NCBI GenBank assembly: GCA_964450305.1
Contig: CAYVFB010000002.1
Span: 1-64,000, forward strand
Direction: 5' to 3'
From: JAAYJG01 sp964450305
GTDB lineage: Bacteria; Bacillota; Clostridia; DSM-8532
Length of the DNA stretch: 64,000 bases
The translations under genes were made by a program, and so were the position numbers. Below the pieces are notes generated by a model. The model saw only the letters and a program-made list of their open reading frames with translations, ran no database searches and was not told where the DNA came from. Shown here one piece after another: positions 1-8,162 of this stretch. Every line of letters begins with the position of its first letter. Positions within the stretch are counted from its first letter, which is position 1.

Positions 1-580
1 TGTATACTGAAGCATTCTTTCCCTCAAACCCGTTCACATGAATGCTGACAAAGAAGGTTGCACCAACGTCATTGGCAATTCCGGGACGTGCCCAGACATC
101 TGCCTTCCAATAGTCGTCTAGCGCTGTATCGGTCTCCCGGGTCATAACCACCTTGATGCCTTGTTGCTCCAGCCTCTCCTTTAGGCGTAAAGCAACATCG
201 AGGTTAAAATCCTTTTCATAAAACCCTTCTTCATACGGGGAGACGGTTCCAGGATCGTAACCCCCGTGCCCTGGATCGACAACAACAATCAGTGGATTGA
301 CAGGTACCGGCGTGGGGGTTGGCGTTGGCGAAGGTGTTGGAGTGGGCGTGGGGGTGGGTGTGGGGGTAGGAGAAGGGGTAGGTGCTATGGCTGACATGAC
401 ATCCTTCAGGGGTTGAAAATCCCCGCCTGAAACGATAAACAGCGTGATGATGCTAAGCACCAGCACGCCCAGAGCCAAAGCATATTTGGGAATACCTTTC
501 GCGCGAACCCTCTTTCCGTCTGCTCTATAGTGTGACATATCTGAATTGACTGTGTACCTGTGAGTCTGATTCTGCTTCAA
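1..580 (-). CDS. N-acetylmuramoyl-L-alanine amidase (Amidase_3), C-terminal part beyond window
   Basis: Zinc amidase that would cut the bond between muramic acid and L-alanine in peptidoglycan, outside the membrane. The frame starts at TTG (580-578), with GGAGGT eight bases upstream; an ATG nearer the GGAGGT reads into a stop after three codons. Order: a basic cytoplasmic tail, one membrane segment at about residues 33-50, a Pro-Thr/Ser linker of about 28 residues (67-94), then the catalytic domain. Visible zinc-site motifs are DPGHGGYDPG, the EEGFYEKD stretch carrying the likely glutamate ligand, and VSIHVNG. The frame is still open at base 1, so the last part is missing. The family includes the germination amidase CwlD. 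Lying next to gpr fits a sporulation or cell-wall role, but the Pro-Thr linker is not typical of CwlD, so I do not assign that name. Confidence 0.9.
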   Translation of the reverse strand, partial: MKQNQTHRYTVNSDMSHYRADGKRVRAKGIPKYALALGVLVLSIITLFIVSGGDFQPLKDVMSAIAPTPSPTPTPTPTPTPTPSPTPTPTPVPVNPLIVVVDPGHGGYDPGTVSPYEEGFYEKDFNLDVALRLKERLEQQGIKVVMTRETDTALDDYWKADVWARPGIANDVGATFFVSIHVNGFEGKNASVY

Positions 581-594
581 CTTCGCATACCTCC

Positions 595-1006
595 AGGGAA
601 GAATGATATCCGGTTGTTTAAATGCTGCACTTCATGAAGCCCATGTACGATTTATACTGGGTTTGACATGGTCATCCAGTCAAATGTTCCGTTGTTATCA
701 TACTATAGAATGAGTTTCATTTCAATGAGTGCCTGCATGATTGTCGATGCAGGCACCTTCAGTATTTACTGTTCACACCCGCTTTCACCAGTTTCATAGG
801 TTGATACAGAGGTATATGCTTTATCCTGAACATAGCGATATCATACTGATAAAAGCAGTATCATTCTAAACACAGCGATGTCATCCTGAGCAAAACGAAG
901 GATCTTATCAGCAGTTATACGAACTCCTTCACTTCATTTAGAATGACAGACTATGCTTGCATAACTATGAATAGTACTTGCTGGCGTGTAGTTACACCTC
1001 AAAGCA
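595..1006. other. Non-coding stretch between amidase and gpr
   Basis: No credible gene is seen in 412 bases. It holds a 10-bp perfect inverted repeat (729-738 with 747-756, 8-base loop) that lacks a good T-tract on either strand, and a copy of a dispersed repeat (777-956), described separately. Confidence 0.6.
777..956 (+). repeat. Dispersed palindromic repeat, copy R1 (diverged)
   Basis: Shares with copies near 31208, 35142, 38308, 47604 and 57262 the string TTATCCTGA, the AACGAAGGATCT block and the TCCTTCACTTC block near its end. The GAAGGATCT and CTCCTTC parts can pair, so each copy can fold. This copy carries the first block more than once and has lost most of the CAGCAGGCTGCGCCTG end. 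Confidence 0.6.
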
Positions 1007-2014
1007 TCATTGCAAATAGCGATCAATATCCTGAAAACCGATGTTTTTATGCAAGGCCAGGTTGATCCCGTTGGCAATGACTTTTGAAACCCGCTCAATC
1101 ACTTCGTCCATTTCCTTTGGAGTAACCACCAGGTTTCCGCCGTAGGGCTCCAGAACCTCCTTGATCAGGTTGTATTTATCATTATCTTCCAGGTTCTTCA
1201 GCATCCGATAAAAATCCGTGCCTTCCTCAGATTGGTTCAGCAGGCTGTCAATCACCAGTTCAATGGTGTCGTTGGCCATGGTCGCGGCGTCCACCACCGT
1301 TGGGACGCCGATGGCAATCACGTCCACCCCCATGGTTCTTTTGGATAGCTCGGCCCGCTTATTTCCAACGCCCGAGCCGGGAGAAATCCCCGTATCAGCA
1401 ATTTGGATGGTTGTATTGATGCGGTTCATTTTCCGGGAGGCCAACGCGTCGATAGCGATGACCAGAGAAGGCTTCACCCTTTCCACAACCCCCCGGACGA
1501 TATCGCTTGTTTCTATTCCCGTCAACCCCAGAACGCCCGGCGAAATGGCACAAACAGGCCTGACCCCGTCATCCACCTGCTCGGGCAGGTACTCGTGCAG
1601 ATGCCGTGTCACCATCAGATAGGAAGATACCTTTGGCCCCAGCGCGTCGGGTGTGATATTCCAGTTTCCCAGCCCGACAATCAGCACCGTGTCCTTTTCA
1701 CCAAGGTGAATGATGCGTTGAAGCTCGAAAGCAACCGCACGGCAGGTATTTTCATACAAATCCCTGTCATTTTCCTTCAGCCTGGGAATATCCAGCGTAA
1801 TATAGTTTCCTATTGGCTTTCCGATACTTTTTTCTCCCTGCTCGGAGGTGATTTTTACCCGGGTAACATGGATATCTTCGTTGCCATCCTCCTCAACCTC
1901 CACACCTTCGCCGTAGGGAGAGGGTTTTGCCCCGCCCTGACGTTTCATGTCCTGCTGGTTTTTTTCATGAACCTCCAAAGCAAGGTCTGTTCTGACCGAT
2001 AATAACTTTTCCAT
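1007..2014 (-). CDS. gpr: Germination protease GPR
   Basis: 335-residue spore-core endopeptidase that degrades small acid-soluble proteins at germination. It is made as a zymogen in the forespore and self-processes near its N-terminus. The conserved core is clear: VLIVGLGNWNITPDALGP at about 112-129, the SPGVLGLTGIET stretch, VIAIDALASRKMNRINTTIQIADTGISPGSGVGN around 190-222, and GVPTVVDAATM. The length matches clostridial GPR. Start ATG (2014) follows GGGAGG at eight bases. It is divergent from rpsT, the usual arrangement in Firmicutes. No sigma-G promoter could be called with confidence in 2015-2160. Confidence 0.97.
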   Translation of the reverse strand: MEKLLSVRTDLALEVHEKNQQDMKRQGGAKPSPYGEGVEVEEDGNEDIHVTRVKITSEQGEKSIGKPIGNYITLDIPRLKENDRDLYENTCRAVAFELQRIIHLGEKDTVLIVGLGNWNITPDALGPKVSSYLMVTRHLHEYLPEQVDDGVRPVCAISPGVLGLTGIETSDIVRGVVERVKPSLVIAIDALASRKMNRINTTIQIADTGISPGSGVGNKRAELSKRTMGVDVIAIGVPTVVDAATMANDTIELVIDSLLNQSEEGTDFYRMLKNLEDNDKYNLIKEVLEPYGGNLVVTPKEMDEVIERVSKVIANGINLALHKNIGFQDIDRYLQ

Positions 2015-2166
2015 TGTCTTTTCCTCCCTGTGCCTTCATCCGCTGTTCAAGCGGTTTGTCCTGATGCTTCTGTTCAAAAACACCAATCAATCGTAAGCTT
2101 TTTATCTGGTTCTTCATATTCTTTACCATTGAGGATAAAATAATGATAAACCCACACAAAAATTTC

Positions 2167-2195
2167 TTGCCAAACAGTTTTCTTCATGCTATTAT
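2167..2195 (+). promoter_or_regulatory. Sigma-A promoter of rpsT
   Basis: TTGCCA (2167-2172), a 17-base spacer and TATTAT (2190-2195). This places the transcript start near 2202, just ahead of the rpsT ribosome binding site at about 2218. Confidence 0.6.
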
Positions 2196-2229
2196 ATTGT
2201 GTGTTGACTAAATATCGGGAGGTGAAAAA

Positions 2230-2499
2230 ATGCCGAATATTAAATCCTCTATTAAAAGAGTGAATACCACAAGAGCTAAATCCGAGCAGAATAAAGCGAA
2301 ACGCTCCGAGCTGAAAACTGTCGTTCGTCATTATAACGAAGCTGTCGCTGCAAACTCTGAAAATAGCCAGGAGCTTTTGAAGGTAGCGGTCAGTAAAATA
2401 GATAAAGCTGCTTCCAGGAAGTTGATTCATAAAAATACAGCCTCCAGAAAAAAGTCACAGCTTATGAAAGCTCTGAACGCCACAAATGCGGCACAATAA
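2230..2499 (+). CDS. rpsT: 30S ribosomal protein S20
   Basis: 89-residue, very basic small-subunit protein that binds 16S rRNA early in assembly. The start MPNIKSSIKRVNTTRAK, the Lys/Ala-rich helices and the end TASRKKSQLMKAL are typical of bacterial S20. GGGAGGTG lies seven bases before the ATG. It is a one-gene unit with its own promoter and terminator, divergent from gpr. Confidence 0.98.
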   Translation: MPNIKSSIKRVNTTRAKSEQNKAKRSELKTVVRHYNEAVAANSENSQELLKVAVSKIDKAASRKLIHKNTASRKKSQLMKALNATNAAQ

Positions 2500-2545
2500 T
2501 TTTGGAGGGCTGCCACGCTTTCCGTATATGATCATTACATTGATA

Positions 2546-2580
2546 AAAAGTACGTTTACAGGCGTACTTTTATTATTTTC
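2546..2580 (+). terminator. rpsT terminator
   Basis: Inverted repeat AAAAGTACG / CGTACTTTT (2546-2554 with 2563-2571) with an 8-base loop, followed by TATTATTTT. Confidence 0.75.
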
Positions 2581-2585
2581 GTGAC

Positions 2586-2711
2586 CAGGGAACCGGACCC
2601 ATATACCTTGGCTCAGGACAAAACCAACCAGAGGACGGAGCCCAGTTACCCTGGCATAATTTGACCAGGGTACCTGGGCCCCGCCCTCTGGTACATGGGT
2701 TCCGCCCCCTG
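2586..2711. repeat. Nested long palindromic element at convergent junction
   Basis: Two nested inverted repeats. The outer arms are 2586-2602 and 2695-2711 (CAGGG..CCAT type). The inner arms are 28 bases each, 2627-2654 and 2665-2692, pairing at 25 of 28 positions around a 10-base loop. It lies between the 3' ends of rpsT and spoIIIAH, and a related element is at 55270-55343, also between convergent genes. It may act as a two-way terminator, but it has no T-tract. Confidence 0.75.
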
Positions 2712-2714
2712 TAT

Positions 2715-3317
2715 TTAGTTCATGTTTTTAATATGGATATCCTCATATTCAACCCCCGCATGGCGGATGACGATGTCGGATATCTGGGCTGTCTGGCTTG
2801 GGGAGAGGCTGTCAGCCTTTACAACCAGGTCTACTGTTCCGGTGCTTCCGATAACAACCACCACATCTTCAATCCCTCTTTGTTTTACCAGGGACTCAAT
2901 CGTGCCTTCCATTTCGGAACGTTTCATCAGGTCAAGATATTCTTCCTGTGCCTTTTCACTGACTGTGTCCGCCAGCTCTTTACTGGTCATCTCCTGCAGT
3001 TCTTCCTTTTGACGGCTGCGGATAGATTCTCTGTCCAGCCTGGCCTGTACAAAATAATCACCAGCATCCGCGACCTCTGTCGTATTATCTGCGGTTGGGT
3101 TCCCCGATGTCTCCGTCACATCGGTCTTGTCAGTTTCCTGCGCTGTCAGGTCAACCAGCTCACCGTCCATGTTGTCCACATACACTGCTTCCCCCAGCCT
3201 TTCCTGCTGATCCTTCTGCGAGGAGATTCCCGTTCTGCCGTATGTATACTGAAGAACCCCCGCAACAATAATCACAGCCACCAAAGCGATTACAAGGATT
3301 TGTTTCTTATTGATCAT
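2715..3317 (-). CDS. spoIIIAH: Stage III sporulation protein AH
   Basis: 200-residue mother-cell protein of the feeding-tube channel between mother cell and forespore; it binds SpoIIQ across the intermembrane space. It has a short basic N-tail, one membrane segment (about 6-25), an acidic Thr-rich linker (about 35-85) and a C-terminal YscJ/FliF-like ring-building domain (about 90-200) with a long charged helix (DYFVQARLDRESIRSRQKEELQ) followed by the VVVVIGSTGTVDLVVKAD strands. It is last in the spoIIIA operon, 24 bases after spoIIIAG. GGGGTGG lies upstream of the ATG. Confidence 0.95.
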   Translation of the reverse strand: MINKKQILVIALVAVIIVAGVLQYTYGRTGISSQKDQQERLGEAVYVDNMDGELVDLTAQETDKTDVTETSGNPTADNTTEVADAGDYFVQARLDRESIRSRQKEELQEMTSKELADTVSEKAQEEYLDLMKRSEMEGTIESLVKQRGIEDVVVVIGSTGTVDLVVKADSLSPSQTAQISDIVIRHAGVEYEDIHIKNMN

Positions 3318-3341
3318 TCTGACACCACCCCATCTATGATA

Positions 3342-3935
3342 TTATTTTCGTTTTAAGACCTGGATCCGATGCGTCGGCAGCCCCATCAGAACGCCAACGG
3401 CGTTTGTAATATTCTGCCTGACCACACTGCTGCCGGCCCCCTCTGCGACAACGACCACACCCCTGATTTCCGGCTGGTATTTCTTGGTTATCACCGGAAC
3501 CCGCTCCCCTGAATCACCATCCATGAAAACCAGTTCCTGCTCCCTGCGAATTTCATCTGTTCTATTCATGATTCCAGCTTCGCTTTGCTCTTCCTGCAGA
3601 CTGCTTTGTTCAACCTGATTAAATGCATGCACCACCTCTCCATCCGAAACTCCGGTTATCATTACCTTAACATGGCCGGCTCCTTCAATTTCCGACAGTA
3701 TTTGAACCAGCCGTTGTTCAAGTTCCAGGATTTCATCCAATGGCTGCTCTGACGCAATGGCAACTGTCGGCTGTAGTTTGTCTTCTTTTGTGGCAGCACG
3801 ATCATTATTTAGAAATGAACTTGCTACTATGATAATTATTACACCAAGGATCAGGATTATGACTAAATTTTCAATTCCCCGCTTCCCTTTTTTTGCATCG
3901 AACCATTTTTTCAACCACTCCCAAAACCTGAACAT
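3342..3935 (-). CDS. spoIIIAG: Stage III sporulation protein AG
   Basis: 197-residue ring-forming component of the SpoIIIA-SpoIIQ channel. A basic N-terminus (FRFWEWLKKWFDAKKGKRG) is followed by one membrane segment (about 22-43) and an extracytoplasmic domain. In that domain LEQRLVQILSEIEGAGHVKVMIT and the later PEIRGVVVVAEGAGSSVVRQNITNAVGVLMGLPTHRIQVL are the two halves of the ring-building fold also seen in type III secretion rings. The insert between them (about 100-140) is Glu/Gln-rich. AGGAGAG lies nine bases before the ATG. It sits between spoIIIAF and spoIIIAH. Confidence 0.95.
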   Translation of the reverse strand: MFRFWEWLKKWFDAKKGKRGIENLVIILILGVIIIIVASSFLNNDRAATKEDKLQPTVAIASEQPLDEILELEQRLVQILSEIEGAGHVKVMITGVSDGEVVHAFNQVEQSSLQEEQSEAGIMNRTDEIRREQELVFMDGDSGERVPVITKKYQPEIRGVVVVAEGAGSSVVRQNITNAVGVLMGLPTHRIQVLKRK

Positions 3936-3978
3936 CCCGGCTCACTCTCCTTGTTCGATTCAGACAGATATAAAGAAC

Positions 3979-4518
3979 TCACTCTATCTGAATGATAATT
4001 TCATCTTCCTTCAGTGCAAAAGCCTGCTGCAGCTGACAGTGAATTTCATCAAGAAGCTTCTGTAAATCCCCTGCGGTTGTATTTTGCGTATCCTTCAAGG
4101 TTAGTTTGATAAACAGTCTTCTGATCTGTCCGTATTTCCCTGAATTTCTGTTCTCATTGATCAATGGATCCACCTCGGCTTTCTGAATTCTCTCATAGCT
4201 TTGAAGCCTGTTTTGTATATCTGACAGAAGCATGCTTCTGTAAAGCTCAAGGGTTTGTTTACTTCTTTCATCCTGAAGGTTACCGGCAATGTTTTTCACC
4301 TGATTCGACAACAGGGCGGTTTCGTCAGCCCACCCTGCAAAGGAGGGTTCCTTTCCGAACAGTTCCAAAACCGGGTTGATCATCACAAACATGATGATGA
4401 AGCCGGCCAGCAGCTGTGTGAACTTTCGAAGCCTGCCCTCAGGCATCAGCAAATCCAGAATGATCATCAGGATCGCAACAGCGGCAATATTCATAACCCA
4501 GCTCTTTACTGCTTCCAT
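3979..4518 (-). CDS. spoIIIAF: Stage III sporulation protein AF
   Basis: 179-residue membrane component of the SpoIIIA complex. Two N-terminal membrane segments (about 9-25 and 33-53) are followed by a soluble part containing RRLFIKLTLKD and an acidic end with EDEIIIQIE. Start ATG follows CCTGGAGGG at four bases. It is separated from spoIIIAE by 88 bases, wider than usual. That gap holds a TATAAT-like hexamer on the minus strand but no partner -35 box. Confidence 0.92.
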   Translation of the reverse strand: MEAVKSWVMNIAAVAILMIILDLLMPEGRLRKFTQLLAGFIIMFVMINPVLELFGKEPSFAGWADETALLSNQVKNIAGNLQDERSKQTLELYRSMLLSDIQNRLQSYERIQKAEVDPLINENRNSGKYGQIRRLFIKLTLKDTQNTTAGDLQKLLDEIHCQLQQAFALKEDEIIIQIE

Positions 4519-4606
4519 AAACCCTCCAGGGCGCAGGGAATGTTTTGCTCATTATACCGTGTCGCTTGTGGGGGTGTATCCGGTTCGGGTACCTGTTTAT
4601 TATGGC

Positions 4607-5821
4607 TTATTGCATCATGCCGCTGATTCCCCCTGCGCCGAGCAGGACACCGATTGACAGCAAAAACATGAATACTGCAGCACCGACAACCCCCAGCATT
4701 GTTTTCATGCAATCCGAGACATTGGTCAGGCAATTAAACATTCTTTCTTCGGCCACAGGCTCAATAATGGCTGCCGCAAACCTGTACAGCAGAATGATGA
4801 CAAATATCTTCAGGATCGGTACCAGACAGGCCGCCACGGTTACCACCATGGTTGCAGCCCCTGCGGTGTTTTTTATGATCAACGCGCAGTTGATGATGGT
4901 GTCGGTTGCGTCTGCCATATATTTACCGGCAACGGGAATAAGGGTGCTCATCGCTACCTTGGCGGTTTTGGTGGCGGCACCGTCGATGACAGCGCCGGTT
5001 ACCCCTTGTATCGCGACTAAAGAGACATAGAGGGTCAGAATGCCCGCGAGGCCCCAGCCCACGATCTGTTTCAGCAGGCTTGCCATCCCTGAAATTTTTA
5101 TTTTTGTAGACAGTCCGTTTGTCAGATACAGAATTCCCGACAAAAAACATAATGGAAGAAGCACTGTGCGGAATATTTTCACCGTGGCCTGGATGACCAT
5201 CAACAGAACAGGCTGCAGAGCGCTGCCTGAAACAATGCTCCCGCTTGAGATCAGCAGCGCGAGCATGGCCGGTATGGCAAACCCGGTGATGCTGTCCACC
5301 GTGTCCAAAACCTCCTTCGCATATTGCAGAACGCTTTGAAAGCCCAATGCCACCATGGTGACAATAGCAGCATAGCACGCGAAATAGGCCAACTCTCCGA
5401 CAGTGCTTTCCTTGAATGAGCCCTGAAGGTTTTTAATCAGGGCTGAAAGAAAGATGACGACAATAATCTTTAAAAGCAGCATGAAGTTAACCTTGATCTC
5501 ACCAAGGATAAAGTCAAGAATTCTCTGTGGGATGGTTTGGATCCCTTCACCGGCATTCCCCGTAACCAATTCTTTCATTAACTGCTTCGGCGAATAATAG
5601 GGAAACAGCTCTTTCGCCTCATCAGACATGGACTTGTCCAGATCTTCCTGCAGCTTTTTCAGTTCTCCGCTTTCCAACTGAGGTTCAAGCAGCTCATCCA
5701 TGGCGGAGGGTATTTCTTCCGCCTGGCACAGCAAGGGCGTCATTACTAAAGCTGCCAGCACGATGGCAAAGAACACCCGCTTTACATTTTTTATGCTATG
5801 TAACCTTGTCTTGTTGAACAT
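4607..5821 (-). CDS. spoIIIAE: Stage III sporulation protein AE
   Basis: Polytopic membrane protein of the mother-cell SpoIIIA complex, 404 residues from the chosen start. A cleavable-looking signal (about residues 14-34, ending in CQAEE) precedes an acidic stretch, then about eight membrane segments from residue 105 onward. The GFAIPAMLALLISSG and TDTIINCALIIKNTAGAATMV regions are conserved in the family. The start is set at ATG 5821, five bases after GGAGAG; a GTG six bases upstream touches that site and is less likely. Between it and spoIIIAD lie 230 bases filled with short inverted repeats, unusual inside this normally tight operon. Confidence 0.95.
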   Translation of the reverse strand: MFNKTRLHSIKNVKRVFFAIVLAALVMTPLLCQAEEIPSAMDELLEPQLESGELKKLQEDLDKSMSDEAKELFPYYSPKQLMKELVTGNAGEGIQTIPQRILDFILGEIKVNFMLLLKIIVVIFLSALIKNLQGSFKESTVGELAYFACYAAIVTMVALGFQSVLQYAKEVLDTVDSITGFAIPAMLALLISSGSIVSGSALQPVLLMVIQATVKIFRTVLLPLCFLSGILYLTNGLSTKIKISGMASLLKQIVGWGLAGILTLYVSLVAIQGVTGAVIDGAATKTAKVAMSTLIPVAGKYMADATDTIINCALIIKNTAGAATMVVTVAACLVPILKIFVIILLYRFAAAIIEPVAEERMFNCLTNVSDCMKTMLGVVGAAVFMFLLSIGVLLGAGGISGMMQ

Positions 5822-5862
5822 ATTCACTCTCCATCTGTTGAACCGACAGGCAGCTTTTTGTA

Positions 5863-6036
5863 CATGAATCGTCTACCTGTCTGTCCGATCTTTCTTAGCG
5901 GAATTCCCATCGGGTAAATAATACTTCCTTCGCAACACACAAACCGTCCTTCCGTCTGTGTCATTCCAGCCTTGACACACAAGAACCGTCCACCTGTGTT
6001 CGGACTTGGCACATCAGAACCGTCCCCTTGTGTCAC
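5863..6036. repeat. REP-like short inverted-repeat array inside the spoIIIA operon
   Basis: At least three units spaced about 34-39 bases apart (near 5935-5964, 5974-6000 and 6008-6035), plus a degraded one near 5863. Each has a form like GACACA-n-AGAACCGTCCNCCT-TGTGTC, that is, short inverted ends around AACCGTCC. A reverse-oriented relative is seen at 17814-17841. A 77-codon frame runs through the array on the minus strand, but its apparent protein just repeats the element and is not a gene. Confidence 0.75.
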
Positions 6037-6053
6037 CCCTTTTTCTCCATATT

Positions 6054-6437
6054 TCACAGCATCTCCAGGATGATCCCCATTACAGAGGTGATCACCGGGA
6101 TGGCTGTGATGATGATCATTATTTTTCCGGCAAGCTCAACCTTTGCCGCGATGGCTCCTTGCCCTGCATCACGGCAGCTTTCGGCGGCAAACTCGGCAAT
6201 ATATGCCATTCCAATGATCTTCAGCAGCGTTGAAACATAAACACCGCTGATATTCGCTCTGTCCATGTACAAGCCGATCAGGTCGATAATACCCCGGATT
6301 CGCCCCGCCAGGGATATCATGACGATCGCCCCGAAGATCAACGAAATCTGCAAACCCATTTCGGGCTTGTACGCTTTCAGGATCAGAATCAGGATCGCTG
6401 CGGTAATCCCTAACACACCAATTTGGATCAAATCCAT
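6054..6437 (-). CDS. spoIIIAD: Stage III sporulation protein AD
   Basis: 127-residue membrane protein of the SpoIIIA complex. It has four likely membrane segments, with the family motif region YIAEFAAESCRDAGQGAIAAKVELAGKI around residues 80-106, which is also shared with flagellar and T3SS export-gate-like proteins. The start is ATG 6437, eight bases after AGGAG; an in-frame TTG two codons earlier sits too close to the ribosome binding site. It follows spoIIIAC by 25 bases. Confidence 0.95.
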   Translation of the reverse strand: MDLIQIGVLGITAAILILILKAYKPEMGLQISLIFGAIVMISLAGRIRGIIDLIGLYMDRANISGVYVSTLLKIIGMAYIAEFAAESCRDAGQGAIAAKVELAGKIMIIITAIPVITSVMGIILEML

Positions 6438-6462
6438 TTTCAACGCTCCTATCCGGTCAGAC

Positions 6463-6657
6463 TTAAAAGTTGAACAGGGTTTTTACAGTTTCAAACAGAT
6501 TTGCAATCTCTTTTACCACCATCAGAAGAACCACCACCAGACCGGCCAGTGTTGTCATCATGGCCTGTTCCTCTCTGCCGGACTTTGTCAGAAGGGAATT
6601 CAACACCGCTACCAGGATTCCTATCGCTGCAATTCGAAAGATCAAATCGATATCCAT
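6463..6657 (-). CDS. spoIIIAC: Stage III sporulation protein AC
   Basis: 64-residue protein with two membrane helices (about 4-22 and 32-52), paired with SpoIIIAD in the membrane. The signature LIFRIAAIGILVAVLNSLLTKSGREEQA is nearly invariant in the family. The chosen ATG (6657) is six bases after GAGGGG; an ATG two codons upstream abuts that site. It is 10 bases after spoIIIAB. Confidence 0.95.
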   Translation of the reverse strand: MDIDLIFRIAAIGILVAVLNSLLTKSGREEQAMMTTLAGLVVVLLMVVKEIANLFETVKTLFNF

Positions 6658-6667
6658 ACTCATCCCC

Positions 6668-7198
6668 TCATATCAACACTAATACCAGGGCCAGCCCACC
6701 CAAAGCACCAAGGCTTTTATACAGTTTTTCCTTCCGCGCCCTCTCCTCTTCGGCCTTTTTTTCCTGTACCGAGAACTTATCCCGCATCATTTGAATAAAG
6801 GCGTTTTGTCCGGCTTTGTCGGTTTTGCCCAGCACTTCCCCAACCGACAGCAGAAGCGCCCATTCTTCCGCATGAATTGGCCATTGATCCCGAAACATCT
6901 CCAGGCTCTTCTGCCAGGCTGCTTCGATGGTGATATCCTGCTCGTGATGAAAGGCACACACTTCTTTTGAGAAAACTGCCATTTCTCCGGGTTTGTCTTT
7001 CGACAGAGATAGTAAAGCTCGTCCCAGCGGGCGGCCCATATAATGGATCTCATTACCCAGCTCCATTAAAAAGCTCTGGATTTCCCGGATAAGCTCCAGC
7101 CTTTCAGTAAGCCTTCGTGACAGCATAAACCCCACCATCGTTGAGCCTGTTAATATCAGCAGGCTTCCTGCCGTTTTGAAGATCCACAGCCAGGACAT
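6668..7198 (-). CDS. spoIIIAB: Stage III sporulation protein AB
   Basis: About 176 residues. An N-terminal membrane helix (TAGSLLILTGSTMVGFML) is followed by a helical cytoplasmic domain (LIREIQSFLMELGNEIHYMGRPLGRAL, then LGKTDKAGQNAFIQ) and a C-terminal membrane segment. The fold is like type II secretion F proteins. Three in-frame ATGs (7210, 7204, 7198) are possible; 7198 follows GGTGA at five bases. Whichever is used, the gene overlaps the end of spoIIIAA by about 95-107 bases, much longer than the usual few bases, so its translation is probably coupled to spoIIIAA. Confidence 0.93.
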   Translation of the reverse strand: MSWLWIFKTAGSLLILTGSTMVGFMLSRRLTERLELIREIQSFLMELGNEIHYMGRPLGRALLSLSKDKPGEMAVFSKEVCAFHHEQDITIEAAWQKSLEMFRDQWPIHAEEWALLLSVGEVLGKTDKAGQNAFIQMMRDKFSVQEKKAEEERARKEKLYKSLGALGGLALVLVLI

Positions 7199-8162
7199 TT
7201 CCATCACCATCCATTATCTTGATTGTATATTGGGTCTTTTCATTTTCCGTTAAAACCACAAACCGTTCAAAGGTATTCACCTCGAACAGCTCCCGAAAGC
7301 CCAGCCGATTCTTCAGCTGTTTCACATCATAGCCGTGAGCGGTGGCAATCATGCGGATTCCACCGTTCATCACCGCAAGCACGGTGGAAACGTCCTGGGG
7401 GTTTCCCAGCTCATCGAGGGCGATAACATTTGGGCTCATGCCTCTCAGAAGCATCTCCATACCCTCTTTTTTGGGTATGCCATGAATCACGTCGGTGCGC
7501 ACACCCAAATCATTTTGCGGGATGCCCTTATAGCATGCTGCCAGCTCACCGCGTTCATCCACCAAACCGATCTTCAAGCCTGAAAAAGCGGGCGGAAACC
7601 CGTTGCTGACAATCCTCACAATGTCCCGCAGCAACGTGGTTTTCCCGGCTCCAGGGGGAGAAATGATCAACACATTATAGATATCCCGGTGTCCCTTGAT
7701 CAAATATTTGACGACATGACCACCGCAGCCGGTGATCTGTCTGGCAATACGCATATTGATGGAAGAGATGTCTTTGATATTGATGATCCTGTCATTTTCA
7801 ATCACCGGTGTTCCGACCAGACCCAGCCTGTGACCGCCCCGGACAGTAATAAAGCCCTTATTGATATCTTCCTGAAAGGCGTACCAGGAATTTTCGCAGG
7901 TTTTATACACCATTTCGGTCAATTCCTCTGCGCTGACAGATAAAGCACCGGAGGAATCCGGAAGCATCTGCCCGTTTTCACACAAAAATCCATCCTGCCC
8001 GCAGAGGGAAAGCATTACGGGCTTTCCTGCCCGCAGCCGGATTTCCTCAAGCTCCGCCATAATCTGCCTGTCCAGCTTCTGCGCTGCTGTTCGCAGCCTT
8101 CCGGGCAGATACGCAAAGACCTCGTCATCAATACGGTTTTGTGCTAAAGCTCCTGGATGCAT
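7104..8162 (-). CDS. spoIIIAA: Stage III sporulation protein AA, ATPase
   Basis: 352-residue secretion-type ATPase thought to power the mother-cell-to-forespore channel. Walker A GAGKTT is at 171-176, the IGLVDERGELA strand (Walker B region) and VIALDELGNPQD follow, and IATAHGYDVKQLKNRLGF is the C-terminal conserved block. ATG 8162 has GGAGG six bases upstream. The family is usually nearer 310-330 residues. The extra C-terminal 30-odd residues here come from reading on into spoIIIAB. First gene of the operon, behind a sigma-E-like promoter at 8346-8373. Confidence 0.96.
   Translation of the reverse strand: MHPGALAQNRIDDEVFAYLPGRLRTAAQKLDRQIMAELEEIRLRAGKPVMLSLCGQDGFLCENGQMLPDSSGALSVSAEELTEMVYKTCENSWYAFQEDINKGFITVRGGHRLGLVGTPVIENDRIINIKDISSINMRIARQITGCGGHVVKYLIKGHRDIYNVLIISPPGAGKTTLLRDIVRIVSNGFPPAFSGLKIGLVDERGELAACYKGIPQNDLGVRTDVIHGIPKKEGMEMLLRGMSPNVIALDELGNPQDVSTVLAVMNGGIRMIATAHGYDVKQLKNRLGFRELFEVNTFERFVVLTENEKTQYTIKIMDGDGNVLAVDLQNGRKPADINRLNDGGVYAVTKAY

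Noticed and set aside
1218..2002. Plus-strand frames opposite gpr
   Set aside because: Shadows of the gpr coding sequence with no ribosome binding site or family match; the same holds for other frames opposite real genes.
4551..4579. Internal promoter before spoIIIAF (minus-strand TATAAT)
   Set aside because: The hexamer is good but there is no -35 box at 16-18 bases; operon read-through explains expression.
5824..6057. 77-codon minus-strand frame between spoIIIAD and spoIIIAE
   Set aside because: Its apparent protein repeats TQGDGS/TGGRF-like units because it is read from the REP-like array; no ribosome binding site or family.
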